A DNA stretch of 64,000 bases from positions 124,001 to 188,000 of the forward strand of contig CAJXLB010000003.1 in assembly GCA_913055905.1 (NCBI GenBank). The letters are read 5' to 3'. The notes below the pieces were generated by a model, which ran no database searches, was not told where the DNA came from, and saw only the letters and a program-made list of their open reading frames with translations. This document shows, in pieces, positions 9,196-17,848 of the stretch (position 1 is its first letter; each line of letters begins with the position of its first letter). Made by a program: the position numbers and the translations under genes. This DNA is from an uncultured Winogradskyella sp. (GTDB taxonomy: Bacteria > Bacteroidota > Bacteroidia > Flavobacteriales > Flavobacteriaceae).

Positions 9196-10205
9196 GAAAG
9201 TTAATTCCATCATATATAAGAGTGCCTGTTATATTCTTTGCTATCGCAGGCTTAGTTGAATACTTCATAGATTCAGGAGAGCAACCTGCATTTATGCAAC
9301 CCGTAGTCTTACTGTTTCTTGTCTTAGTTTTTTTAATTCTTGTGGCTATAGAAGGTATCGTAAGCTCTATGGACAATATCCTGTTCCAAAGTTTGGATGA
9401 AGAGGCCAAGGAGCGCTACCTAGCAAAACAGGGAGAAATACCACTATTCAACAAAATCAAAGCCATATACAAAAAACTGGCAGGTGGTAAACCTATTGAA
9501 GAGGAAGGCGAAATTATTTTAGATCATAATTACGACGGCATAAAAGAGCTAGATAACAATCTACCACCATGGTGGTTGTACGGGTTCTATGCGACCATCC
9601 TTTTTGGAGTGATTTATATGGTACGTTATCATGTCCTTGGGGCCGACGATCAATTCGTAGAATATGAAATTGAATATGCCGAGGCACAGCGCGCCATCGA
9701 AGAATACAAAAAAACGGCCAAAAATCTTGTGGATGTAAATACGGTTGAAGTTCTAACGGATGCTGCCGATTTAAATGCGGGTAAAAAGATTTTTGAAGCC
9801 AACTGCGTCGTCTGTCATATGGCTGATGGTGGCGGTGGAATTGGTCCTAACCTAACCGATGAAAACTGGATTTTAGGTGGTGGTATCAAAAATGTTTTCA
9901 ATACTATTTCCGAAGGTGGTAGAGCCGGGAAAGGAATGGTATCCTGGAAAACGGACCTAAAACCTATTGAAATGGCGCAAGTAGCCAGTTACGTACTGCA
10001 ATTTCAAGGTACAACACCTGCCAATCCAAAAGCCCCAGAAGGTGAGATTTGGATAGATGCGTCTTTAAAAGACACCGAAACAGGTGACGAAGTGCACGAT
10101 GTAGATATTAAAGTTGATACCGAAGATACTACTGAAGAGACCGAAGCAGCAGCTGATGAAGAAGCTACTAACATGGAAAGCACAACCATAGCGTCTAATA
10201 ATTAA
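9192..10205 (+). CDS. ccoP: cbb3 cytochrome c oxidase diheme-type subunit III with one visible haem site (CcoP)
   Basis: CcoP passes electrons into the cbb3 oxidase. The 337 residues start with two hydrophobic segments (about 10-60), then the conserved CcoP N-terminal membrane element with PPWWLYGFYATILFG (about 123-140), then a cytochrome c domain with Cys205-x2-Cys208-His209. Proteobacterial CcoP has two CxxCH motifs; only one is present here. The C-terminal 50 residues are acidic and low in complexity (runs of Glu, Asp and Thr), which is unusual. It overlaps ccoQ by 4 bases and is followed by ccoG after 22 bases. Confidence 0.92.
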   Translation: MRKLIPSYIRVPVIFFAIAGLVEYFIDSGEQPAFMQPVVLLFLVLVFLILVAIEGIVSSMDNILFQSLDEEAKERYLAKQGEIPLFNKIKAIYKKLAGGKPIEEEGEIILDHNYDGIKELDNNLPPWWLYGFYATILFGVIYMVRYHVLGADDQFVEYEIEYAEAQRAIEEYKKTAKNLVDVNTVEVLTDAADLNAGKKIFEANCVVCHMADGGGGIGPNLTDENWILGGGIKNVFNTISEGGRAGKGMVSWKTDLKPIEMAQVASYVLQFQGTTPANPKAPEGEIWIDASLKDTETGDEVHDVDIKVDTEDTTEETEAAADEEATNMESTTIASNN

Positions 10206-10227
10206 AATGTAGCACAGCTACCCTACC

Positions 10228-11652
10228 ATGGAAGCACCACAAAATGAAGTTTTTAGAGATTCTATTGCCACCATCAATGAAGAAGGGAAGCGCAATTGGA
10301 TTTTCCCTAAAAAACCTTCAGGGCCATATTATGAGAAACGTAAAATAGTTAGCTATGTTCTCTTAGCTTTCTTATTTGCTGCACCATTCATTAAAGTTAA
10401 TGGTAACCAATTTTTAATGTTTAACGTTTTAGAACGACGTTTCAATATTTTTGGTTTTCCATTTTGGCCGCAGGACTTTCATCTGTTTGTGATTTCCATG
10501 ATTATTGGAGTGGTATTTGTCACTCTATTTACTGTTGGCTTTGGGCGTATTTTCTGTGGGTGGATCTGTCCGCAAACTATTTTCATGGAAATGGTTTTCA
10601 GACGCATTGAGTATTGGATCGATGGCGATCGTAACAAACAAATGCGTCTAGCTAGACAAAAATGGGATGCAGAAAAAATCAAAAAACGTGTCTTTAAGTG
10701 GTTCATATTTTTGGTGATTTCGTTTTTAATAGCCAATGTGTTCCTAGCCTATCTCATCGGTAGCGATAAGCTCATACAATACATTGTTGATGGCCCTATG
10801 GCACATCTTGGTACTTTGGTGCCCTTATTGATTTTTACAGGAGTATTCTATTTCATCTTTGCCTGGTTTAGGGAGCAAGTTTGCATCATTGCGTGTCCTT
10901 ATGGGCGCTTGCAAGGCGTTTTACTCGACAATAAGTCTATTGTAGTCGCGTACGACCATAAACGTGGTGAAGGCGAAAACGGAAGAAAGAAATTCAGAAA
11001 AAATGAAGATAGAGAAGCCCTAGGTCACGGTGATTGTATTGACTGTTTTCAATGTGTGCACGTCTGCCCAACAGGCATAGACATTAGAAATGGCACCCAA
11101 CTGGAATGCGTGAATTGTACGGCCTGTATTGATGAGTGCGATACCATCATGGAAAAAGTAGGCTTACCAAAAGGACTCATACGTTATGCCAGTGAAGAAA
11201 ATATAGAGAAAAAAGTACCTTTTAAATTAACCGCTAGGATGAAGGGCTATATTGCCGTTCTAGTAATTCTCATTGGTGTATTGTTAGGAATGTTGGCCCT
11301 GAGAAATGATGTTGAAGCTAGGGTTTTAAGACTTCCAGGACAACTATATGAGAAAAAAGAGAACAACATTATAAGTAACGTCTACACCTATAAACTCGTA
11401 AATAAAACTACAAAAGACATTGAAGATGTCAGTTTCAAACTTAGAGGTGTTGATGGCACTATTAAACTTGTATCCACAGAAGATAGTTTTGTGGTTGAAT
11501 CTCAAGGATTGGCAGAAGGCACCTTGTTTATAGAACTGAATCAAAATGATCTTTCTGGTGATAAAAATGAACTTATGATCGAGGTTTACAGTAAAGACGA
11601 GCTCATTGAAACAACAACAGTAAGTTTCTTGGGACCACGAACCTTTAATTAA
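10228..11652 (+). CDS. ccoG: cbb3 oxidase accessory iron-sulphur protein CcoG
   Basis: A 474-residue membrane protein with about five helices and a polyferredoxin-type core. Two 4Fe-4S motifs are visible: CIDCFQCVHVCP and CVNCTACIDECD (about residues 270-312). Further cysteine pairs occur in FCGWICPQ and CIIACPYG, as in the NapH/RdxA family. CcoG is known to reduce Cu(II) for delivery to the cbb3 assembly pathway. The C-terminal 120 residues form a periplasmic immunoglobulin-like domain after a last helix near residue 345. The place between ccoP and fixH is the standard operon position. Confidence 0.92.
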   Translation: MEAPQNEVFRDSIATINEEGKRNWIFPKKPSGPYYEKRKIVSYVLLAFLFAAPFIKVNGNQFLMFNVLERRFNIFGFPFWPQDFHLFVISMIIGVVFVTLFTVGFGRIFCGWICPQTIFMEMVFRRIEYWIDGDRNKQMRLARQKWDAEKIKKRVFKWFIFLVISFLIANVFLAYLIGSDKLIQYIVDGPMAHLGTLVPLLIFTGVFYFIFAWFREQVCIIACPYGRLQGVLLDNKSIVVAYDHKRGEGENGRKKFRKNEDREALGHGDCIDCFQCVHVCPTGIDIRNGTQLECVNCTACIDECDTIMEKVGLPKGLIRYASEENIEKKVPFKLTARMKGYIAVLVILIGVLLGMLALRNDVEARVLRLPGQLYEKKENNIISNVYTYKLVNKTTKDIEDVSFKLRGVDGTIKLVSTEDSFVVESQGLAEGTLFIELNQNDLSGDKNELMIEVYSKDELIETTTVSFLGPRTFN

Positions 11653-11661
11653 TAAAGTGTT

Positions 11662-12108
11662 ATGAAAATAAATTGGGGAACAGCAATCGTATTAGCCATA
11701 ATCGGATTCATATCGTTTATCATGTTTTTCGTAATAAAAATGAGCACTAACGATAAGTATGATCATGATTTGGTAGTTGAGGATTATTATCAAAAAGAAT
11801 TGAATTTTCAAACTGATATTAATAAGGAATCCAAGTCAAAAGAACTGAAAACCAATGTTTCCTATAAAAAAACAGAAGAGGGGATTTTAATTAGCTTCCC
11901 TCCAGAGTTAGACTATAATAAAATTGATGGTAAAGTGTTCCTATATAGACCATCTAATAAACAATTAGATTTTGAAATTTCCATTTCTTTATCTAACCAC
12001 AATTTGCTCATACCTGACAAACGTTTATTGGATGGTCGCTGGAACATTTCTATCGATTGGGCCTATGAAGGAGAGTCTTACCTTTTCAAGGAAGCCATTA
12101 CCTATTAA
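11662..12108 (+). CDS. ccoH: FixH family protein
   Basis: A 148-residue protein with one N-terminal membrane helix (about residues 7-26) and a periplasmic beta-rich domain. It fits FixH/CcoH, a single-span partner of CcoI needed for stable cbb3 oxidase assembly. The pattern of a KYDHDLVVEDYYQKEL segment after the helix is typical of Bacteroidetes FixH. It follows ccoG after 9 bases and is 2 bases from the next gene, so it is clearly within the operon. Confidence 0.85.
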   Translation: MKINWGTAIVLAIIGFISFIMFFVIKMSTNDKYDHDLVVEDYYQKELNFQTDINKESKSKELKTNVSYKKTEEGILISFPPELDYNKIDGKVFLYRPSNKQLDFEISISLSNHNLLIPDKRLLDGRWNISIDWAYEGESYLFKEAITY

Positions 12109-12110
12109 AC

Positions 12111-12812
12111 ATGCTATTATCTGCACTCATATTAGGGCTTTTAGGCAGCTTACATTGTGTAGGTATGTGTGGCCCTATTGCATTTATGCTGCCTGTAGAC
12201 CGCACAAATTCCTTTAAAAGGATTACTCAAATTACGGTTTACCATATTGGTAGGATTTTGGCGTATAGCATACTCGGGCTTTTATTTGGCCTTATTGGCA
12301 AGAGCTTATATCTCTTTGGCTTTCAGCAACAACTTTCCATAATCGTTGGAGTACTAATGATAGTTCTTGTTATTATTCCTTACAAAACCCTTGGGAAATA
12401 CAATTTGTCTCGTCCAATAAACCGTATCATTTCAAAAGTGAAGTCTGGACTTGGTAAAGCCCTTAAAAAAAAGACAGCAGACACGTTTGTAACAATTGGA
12501 TTCCTTAATGGTTTTTTACCATGTGGACTGGTGTACATGGCTGTTTTTGGTGCAGTTGCAACAGGTAGTATTTTAGAAGGAAGTTTATATATGATTCTAT
12601 TTGGTATAGGAACCATTCCCTTAATGACCTCTGCTATCTATCTTGGAAAATTTTTAAACAGCAATATCAAGCAACGCATACAAAAAGCCGTACCGGTTTT
12701 TGTTGTTATCATTGGCGCCTTATTTATTCTTCGAGGATTAGGTTTGGGGATTCCCTACTTATCACCTGCTCCAGTTGTCGAAATGGCAAACAGTACTATT
12801 GAGTGTCATTAA
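12111..12812 (+). CDS. Sulfite exporter TauE/SafE-like membrane protein of the cco operon
   Basis: A 233-residue polytopic membrane protein with about six helices. The start LGSLHCVGMCGPI carries a His-Cys-x3-Cys motif in the first helix, and GFLNGFLPCGLVYMA a second cysteine site. These are the hallmarks of the SafE/DsbD-like family that closes Bacteroidetes cco operons. A role in copper handling or thiol transfer for the oxidase is an inference from the Cys motifs and position; sulfite export is not supported by context. Only 2 bases separate it from fixH. Confidence 0.8.
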   Translation: MLLSALILGLLGSLHCVGMCGPIAFMLPVDRTNSFKRITQITVYHIGRILAYSILGLLFGLIGKSLYLFGFQQQLSIIVGVLMIVLVIIPYKTLGKYNLSRPINRIISKVKSGLGKALKKKTADTFVTIGFLNGFLPCGLVYMAVFGAVATGSILEGSLYMILFGIGTIPLMTSAIYLGKFLNSNIKQRIQKAVPVFVVIIGALFILRGLGLGIPYLSPAPVVEMANSTIECH

Positions 12813-12819
12813 AATTACT

Positions 12820-13410
12820 ATGATAAAATCAAATCAGCTCCAATTAAGACTGTCAACTATTTTTGTAGGTCTTCTTCTAGTATGGTCCCTTAAATCACAA
12901 GCTCAGGATATTAGCGTGGAGAAATCCACTTTTGGCATACAAACAGGATTCTTAGGGGTTTGGGTGCATAATGAATCGCGACTTACCAACAGAATTGCCT
13001 TGAGAAGTGAATTTGGGCTTGATGCAGCAATTTCCTCCAATAGCTTTGTAGGAACTAGGGTCTTTATTATGGTGCCAGCCATAACTTTAGAACCACGTTG
13101 GTATTATAATTTGGGTAGACGAGTATCCAAATCCAAGCGTATAGATGGCAATACAGGGAATTTTATTTCCTTAAAAATAACCTATCATCCAGATATCGTA
13201 GTTGGAAATTTACCAGCTAACGCCAATTTAATCAGTGATGTCTCCATTATTCCTACCTACGGTGTGCGGCGCAATGTAGGCAAACATTTTACCTATGAGG
13301 TGGGCTTCGGTATTGGTTATGTCGATTATTTCTTAGAGGAGAATGTCTTTGGTGTCGAAGATGATGGCGTAGGAGTTAATCTGCACTTACGATTAGGCTA
13401 TAGATTTTAA
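12820..13410 (+). CDS. Outer-membrane beta-barrel-like protein, function unknown
   Basis: A 196-residue exported protein. I chose the ATG at 12820: it starts a clear signal peptide with a hydrophobic core ending at SQAQ, whereas the upstream ATG at 12775 would overlap the previous gene and add a non-secretory leader. The mature part has alternating hydrophobic residues and aromatic strand ends, finishing in LRLGYRF with a terminal Phe, which is typical of small outer-membrane barrels. It lies 7 bases after the cco operon and may be read with it. No enzyme motif is seen. Confidence 0.75.
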   Translation: MIKSNQLQLRLSTIFVGLLLVWSLKSQAQDISVEKSTFGIQTGFLGVWVHNESRLTNRIALRSEFGLDAAISSNSFVGTRVFIMVPAITLEPRWYYNLGRRVSKSKRIDGNTGNFISLKITYHPDIVVGNLPANANLISDVSIIPTYGVRRNVGKHFTYEVGFGIGYVDYFLEENVFGVEDDGVGVNLHLRLGYRF

Positions 13411-13437
13411 AAAAACGCCAGGGATTAACCCCTGGCG
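13409..13437 (-). terminator. Intrinsic terminator of the hemN-usp operon
   Basis: A perfect 8-bp stem, CGCCAGGG/CCCTGGCG (13416-13423 with 13430-13437). On the minus strand it is followed by a run of T, so it ends the hemN-usp transcript. On the plus strand the T tail is absent, but the hairpin could also slow the converging cco transcript. Confidence 0.8.
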
Positions 13438-13477
13438 CTTACTTGATATCAAACATTACTAACAAAAACATCAAGAA

Positions 13478-14311
13478 CTATATCTTAAACGTCATAACCG
13501 GCAAGGTAGAATGATTTGCAATATCTTCAGAAATACTTCCTTCAAAGAAATGAGCCAAGCCCTTGCGACCGTGCGTAGCCACAGCAATTAGATCTGCACC
13601 AATGACGTTAGCATAATTTAAAATTCCTTTTTCAATGGAATAATCACAAACAACATGAACATTTGGCAAGTTATCCAAACTTCCGTCAGCCTTCTTTAAG
13701 AATAAGGAAACCTTTTTATCAATTTCCATGGAGCTTCTAAAGTTACCGTCTGGTGAATTGACGTAGACTAAATGCATGTTAACGCCTAACTTTTCAAATG
13801 TTTTTTTGGCATTTATGTACGGTGTTATGGCTTCATCAGAAAAATCGCTTGCAAACACACCATTTTCAAAATCCAATAAAATAGGATTGTGCTTAATGAC
13901 CAATACTGGGATATCTGAGTGCCTAACCACCTTCTCTGTATTAGATCCCACAAGGACCTCCTTAACGCCACTTACACCATGCGAACCCATCACGATGAGG
14001 TTGGCATCGTACTCGTTGGCCACATCGTTTACTTCACTAAATACTTTAAAGTGTTTTACAATAGGCGTTACTTTAATTCCTTCTAAATAAGGCTTATCTA
14101 AAAAGGCTTCAAACTTTTGTTCTGCAAGTTTGAGATAAAATACAGCCTCTTCGTTTATACTGTTTCCATTTGAAGTTAGAATGGCATTGGAAAGCTCTAA
14201 CATATGTAAAACAAATAACTCTGAGCCGTATTTCTCAGCCAAATTAGCTGCAGCTTCGAGAGCATATTCAGAATGCTCAGAAAAATCAATTGGTACTATT
14301 ATTCGTTTCAT
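13478..14311 (-). CDS. Tandem-domain universal stress protein (UspA family)
   Basis: A 277-residue protein made of two Usp domains (about 1-145 and 150-277). Domain 1 has the nucleotide-binding motif MGSHGVSGVKEVLVGS and domain 2 has ATHGRKGLAHFFEGS, both close to the G-x2-G-x9-G-S/T pattern of ATP-binding Usp proteins. Such proteins help survival under starvation or low oxygen. The gene starts 10 bases after hemN on the same strand, so it should be under the same Fnr-like promoter. That would make it a low-oxygen stress protein; this regulatory part is inference. Confidence 0.9.
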   Translation of the reverse strand: MKRIIVPIDFSEHSEYALEAAANLAEKYGSELFVLHMLELSNAILTSNGNSINEEAVFYLKLAEQKFEAFLDKPYLEGIKVTPIVKHFKVFSEVNDVANEYDANLIVMGSHGVSGVKEVLVGSNTEKVVRHSDIPVLVIKHNPILLDFENGVFASDFSDEAITPYINAKKTFEKLGVNMHLVYVNSPDGNFRSSMEIDKKVSLFLKKADGSLDNLPNVHVVCDYSIEKGILNYANVIGADLIAVATHGRKGLAHFFEGSISEDIANHSTLPVMTFKI

Positions 14312-14321
14312 GGCTGTAGTT

Positions 14322-15686
14322 TTATATGGTCATTGAAAATAATTGTGTGTTTGGCTTTTTGCGCTGTAGTAACAGATCAAAAGCCATACAGATGTTTCTT
14401 ATAAAAGGTCGTCCTTTTTCAGTAACAATGACTTGCTTTCGTTCAAATTCCAGCAAACCATCGCGTTCAAATTCTTTAAGTTTTATGAGTACCTCAGGTA
14501 ATTCTTCAAACATCATAGATGGTTCAAGCCACGATGTTTTTAAATGGCACATGAGGTTTAAAATATGCTTTCTAATGATTAAATCTTCGGTATTGAGGAT
14601 ATGCCCACGATAAACCGGTATAATGCCTTCATTAACCAAATGATAATATTCTTCAATAGACTTCACATTCTGGGCAAATCCATACCAGCTGTCACTTATA
14701 GCTGAAACGCCTAGACCAATCATGCTCTGTGTTTTTGAAGCGGTATAGCCCATAAAATTCCGATGTAGCTTCTCGTGCTTCATGGCTCTGTAAAGGCTAT
14801 CTGTAGGCAGGGCAAAATGGTCCATACCAATTTCTACATAGCCAACTTTCTCTAGCATCTTCTTGCCAATTTCGTATTGTTGTCGCTTAGATTCTGGTGT
14901 TGGCAAATCTGCATCTTTAAAGCCGCGTTGGCCGTTACCCTTAATCCATGGCACATGAGCATAACTATAGAAAGCGATACGATCTGGTTTCAATTCTTCG
15001 GTATAAGCTATAGTCTTAACAATATCATCTTCGGTTTGAAATGGTAAACCAAAAATAATGTCGTGGCCAACCGAAGTATATCCTATTTCCCTAGCAAGTG
15101 CTGTAACTTCCTTGACCTTATCAAAGGTTTGTATCCTGTTAATGGCCGTCTGGACCTTGGGGTTATAATCTTGAACACCAAACGATACGCGCGTAAACCC
15201 TAAATCGAACAAGGTTTGAAGATGTTCCCTCGTGGTGTTGTTGGGGTGCCCTTCAAAACTAAATTCGTAGTCCGGTGCAAGATCTGCTCCAGTCAATAAT
15301 TCCGAAATAAGAAATTTGAGATTTTCTGGTGCAAAGAAAGTGGGTGTACCGCCACCTAAATGTAATTCCTTTATTCTAGGCTTGTGGTTAAATAAGTCCA
15401 GATAAAGATTCCATTCCCTCAGAAGTGCCTTAAGATATGGCAACTCTACATCATGCCTTTTGGTTATTCGTTTATGGCAACCACAAAACGTGCATAAACT
15501 TTCACAGAATGGCAGATGAATGTAAATAGACAAGCCTTCGGTCTCATTAGTCTCTTCAAAAGATCGCTTAATCGATTGTTTCCATTTTTTCATGGAAAAC
15601 GTTAAGAAATCCCAGTAAGGAACCGTAGGATAACTAGTGTAGCGTGGTCCCGCTACATTGTATTTATGAATTAAGTCTTGGCACAT
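14322..15686 (-). CDS. hemN: Oxygen-independent coproporphyrinogen III oxidase (HemN)
   Basis: A radical SAM enzyme that converts coproporphyrinogen III to protoporphyrinogen IX without oxygen, a late step of haem synthesis. The 454 residues match true HemN. Cys61-x3-Cys65-x2-Cys68 binds the 4Fe-4S cluster and Cys70 gives the extra cysteine found in genuine HemN (C62/C66/C69/C71 in E. coli). GGGTPTF near residue 110 is the SAM-binding glycine motif. It supplies haem for the cbb3 oxidase when oxygen is scarce. A perfect -7 box and an Fnr-like operator lie just upstream, and usp follows in the same operon. Confidence 0.95.
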   Translation of the reverse strand: MCQDLIHKYNVAGPRYTSYPTVPYWDFLTFSMKKWKQSIKRSFEETNETEGLSIYIHLPFCESLCTFCGCHKRITKRHDVELPYLKALLREWNLYLDLFNHKPRIKELHLGGGTPTFFAPENLKFLISELLTGADLAPDYEFSFEGHPNNTTREHLQTLFDLGFTRVSFGVQDYNPKVQTAINRIQTFDKVKEVTALAREIGYTSVGHDIIFGLPFQTEDDIVKTIAYTEELKPDRIAFYSYAHVPWIKGNGQRGFKDADLPTPESKRQQYEIGKKMLEKVGYVEIGMDHFALPTDSLYRAMKHEKLHRNFMGYTASKTQSMIGLGVSAISDSWYGFAQNVKSIEEYYHLVNEGIIPVYRGHILNTEDLIIRKHILNLMCHLKTSWLEPSMMFEELPEVLIKLKEFERDGLLEFERKQVIVTEKGRPFIRNICMAFDLLLQRKKPNTQLFSMTI

Positions 15687-15702
15687 AACGATTAGTGATG
15701 CT

Positions 15703-15746
15703 CAAAATTAAGCCGAGCAATCCTTAAATTATATGATATTTGTCAT
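15703..15746 (-). promoter_or_regulatory. Fnr-like operator plus -7 box upstream of hemN
   Basis: On the minus strand the operator ATGACA-AA-TATCAT (15746 to 15733) is identical to the one before ccoI. The -7 box TAATTTTG (15710 to 15703) is a full match to TAnnTTTG and again starts 36 bases after the operator. Transcription would start near 15698, about 11 bases before the hemN start codon. Confidence 0.78.
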
Positions 15747-15900
15747 GTAGGTCCTTTATTTACAAAGGGCTACCAAATATGAGTGATTCAGAAGGAAATA
15801 CTAATCATTCAGCACCACTTAGGGAGCTCGAATCAATTGGCTTAATAATAATATGAATTATAACCGAAGAGGACTTCTTAAATTAAAGACGCGGTTATTG

Positions 15901-15932
15901 TTTGCATTGAAGCATAGAGTTAATTAACTTTA
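15901..15932 (+). promoter_or_regulatory. Probable Bacteroidetes-type promoter of sodC
   Basis: TTTG (15901-15904) and TAACTTTA (15925-15932) are separated by 20 bases, close to the TTTG-N19-TAnnTTTG pattern. The sodC start codon follows at 15959. The rest of the 272-base gap before sodC holds the hemN promoter and a 7-bp inverted repeat (ATAACCG at 15860, CGGTTAT at 15892). Confidence 0.5.
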
Positions 15933-15958
15933 CAAGAGTAACAACAAAACAAAAAAAC

Positions 15959-16543
15959 ATGAAAATTAAATTATACGCTACCTTAGGAATGGGTTTATTG
16001 CTAATGGTAGCTTGCAAAGACAACAAAAAAGCAGAAGAACAAACTATTGAAACAGAAGTGGAGGAAGTTGTCAATGAAACCGAAGAACAAACAAAAACAT
16101 TAACCATAACACTTAATCCCAAAAGTGATAGCAACGTCTCTGGAACCGTTACATTTACAGAAAAAGACGGACAGGTAATGATGACCGCCAACATGACAGG
16201 ACTTAGTGAAGGTACACATGCCATTCACATCCACGAAACGGCAGATTGTAGCTCTCCAGACGGTAAATCAACAGGTGGACACTGGAATCCTACGGCAGAA
16301 CCTCATGGAAAATGGGGAGATGAAGGCGGATATCATAAAGGTGATATTGGTAATTTTGAAGTTGGCCCTGACGGTATTGGTACCATATCCATGACAACAG
16401 ATAAATGGTGCCTCAGTTGTGATGACGCCACTAAAAATATTATGGGAAAAGCCATTATAGTTCACCAAGGTGCAGATGACTTTACCTCTCAACCTTCTGG
16501 CGCTGCTGGTGCTCGTATTAGTTGTGCGGGAATTATTGAATAA
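15959..16543 (+). CDS. sodC: Cu/Zn superoxide dismutase, lipoprotein
   Basis: A 194-residue envelope enzyme that dismutates superoxide. A lipoprotein signal ends at LLMVAC with lipidated Cys19, followed by a Glu-rich linker (about 25-47). All metal ligands are present: His90, His92 and His169 (copper), His108 (bridging), His116, His126 and Asp129 (zinc). Arg186 and the probable Cys97-Cys189 disulphide are also in place. A CLSC pair at 151-154 is an addition beyond the usual fold. The gene is alone, with its own promoter and terminator, next to the respiratory genes. Confidence 0.95.
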   Translation: MKIKLYATLGMGLLLMVACKDNKKAEEQTIETEVEEVVNETEEQTKTLTITLNPKSDSNVSGTVTFTEKDGQVMMTANMTGLSEGTHAIHIHETADCSSPDGKSTGGHWNPTAEPHGKWGDEGGYHKGDIGNFEVGPDGIGTISMTTDKWCLSCDDATKNIMGKAIIVHQGADDFTSQPSGAAGARISCAGIIE

Positions 16544-16564
16544 AAAAACAAAAGACTACAGCGT

Positions 16565-16594
16565 AAAGCCATCACTAATATGATGGCTTTTTTT
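16565..16594 (+). terminator. Intrinsic terminator after sodC
   Basis: A perfect 10-bp stem, AAAGCCATCA/TGATGGCTTT (16565-16574 with 16581-16590), with a 6-base loop and T-rich tail. It lies just before the first possible start of the LETM1-related gene. Confidence 0.88.
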
Positions 16595-16650
16595 ATGGCG
16601 CGATGTCATTTAAAATTAAAATCTATCTTTATATCACCAAATGCTTTTCT

Positions 16651-17832
16651 ATGAATCCATCTGCAAGTGGTTGGATAAAAAAATTACTTAATGATGAGGC
16701 CTTAGATGATTTTACAAAAAAAGGTCCGCTAGACTATTACTATGCTTTACGGGCCACAGGTTTTATATATGGTACCAATATTAAACTTGCCGCTGAAGTA
16801 GTGCAACCGTTTGAACTGTCTGAAGAAGAACGATGCAAGGTTAATTTGCTGCTTAGCTTTTTTTACATCTACAAAAATTCCGATTCCAATGCTGGCTTTA
16901 TTACAAGCCTTATTGATTTTTATAAGACTATTAGCGAACAAAAGCGCTCCTTTTTTGAAGATATCTTCATTAGAAAATCGACATATGGATTGTTAGAGGA
17001 TACCATTCACAAACGCATTCACATAGACGATAGCTTTTTAGCCAAAAGTTTTAATTATTTCTTAATCAATGCCCTGCTATTTGTTGATGTCCTGGGATAT
17101 AAACATTATCTCAGCCATAATAGCAATACCAAGGCTTATGTTAATTTTTTAGAATCTGCTATTGAAACAATAGTCTTTTCGGTTATTGAAACAAAACATC
17201 AGAAATCTGAGTACGATGAAAACCTCGTTAAATTATTTAAAAGCTCGATAAGACATAAAACGACTTCAGCATTGTCAGATAAAGAAGCTATAAGCTTTAT
17301 TAAAGACCCTTTAGAAAAACAGTATGTCATAGATCTTGTGTGTATGGCCTCTTGGAGCGACAAGATTATAGACAGTGACGAAGTAGATTTTTTGAAGATG
17401 TTACAAAGGGAATTTGATCTTGACCCTAAACAAGTAACAGATTCTATTGAAGACATCAACAGATTTTATGAAAGGTACAAAGATGACGTCGCATTTTTAA
17501 GCTCTAAGAATCTAGCTCAAAGTTTGTACGACAACAGCAGTAAAGTAGTTGTTAAGCTTATTAAGCGAAACAGCAAAAGGCTTATAAATGAACTTTCTGA
17601 AAGTAAGGAAGCCCTTGCCCTTCTGGCAAAATCGACCCAACGTAATCTAACGGACGATGAGCAGAAAAAAGTTCAAATGCAGCTTATGGATATTTTTAAG
17701 TCCATTCCTAGTTTAGCCATTTTTATGCTGCCCGGAGGAATGTTATTGATGCCACTTTTTGTAAAGTTTATTCCAAAATTATTACCCTCTGCCTTTGATG
17801 AGAATAGAATTGACAATGACAAAAAAAACTAA
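16651..17832 (+). CDS. LETM1-related protein
   Basis: About 393 residues from the ATG at 16651; an upstream ATG at 16603 sits directly behind the sodC terminator and is less likely. The middle (about residues 220-290) resembles a TerB-like helical domain with acidic helices. The C-terminus, ALLAKSTQRNLTDDEQKKV through SIPSLAIFMLPGG and FIPKLLPSAFDEN, is the LETM1 membrane and ribosome-binding motif known from mitochondrial ion homeostasis proteins. Related flavobacterial proteins are annotated as LETM1-related and biofilm-associated. One or two hydrophobic segments lie at the C-terminus. The molecular function in bacteria is not established. Confidence 0.8.
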   Translation: MNPSASGWIKKLLNDEALDDFTKKGPLDYYYALRATGFIYGTNIKLAAEVVQPFELSEEERCKVNLLLSFFYIYKNSDSNAGFITSLIDFYKTISEQKRSFFEDIFIRKSTYGLLEDTIHKRIHIDDSFLAKSFNYFLINALLFVDVLGYKHYLSHNSNTKAYVNFLESAIETIVFSVIETKHQKSEYDENLVKLFKSSIRHKTTSALSDKEAISFIKDPLEKQYVIDLVCMASWSDKIIDSDEVDFLKMLQREFDLDPKQVTDSIEDINRFYERYKDDVAFLSSKNLAQSLYDNSSKVVVKLIKRNSKRLINELSESKEALALLAKSTQRNLTDDEQKKVQMQLMDIFKSIPSLAIFMLPGGMLLMPLFVKFIPKLLPSAFDENRIDNDKKN

Positions 17833-17848
17833 TTCTTCTATTCAGCTA

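Noticed and set aside
12775-12819. Upstream ATG for the barrel protein
   Set aside because: It would overlap the preceding gene and place residues before a clear signal peptide starting at 12820.
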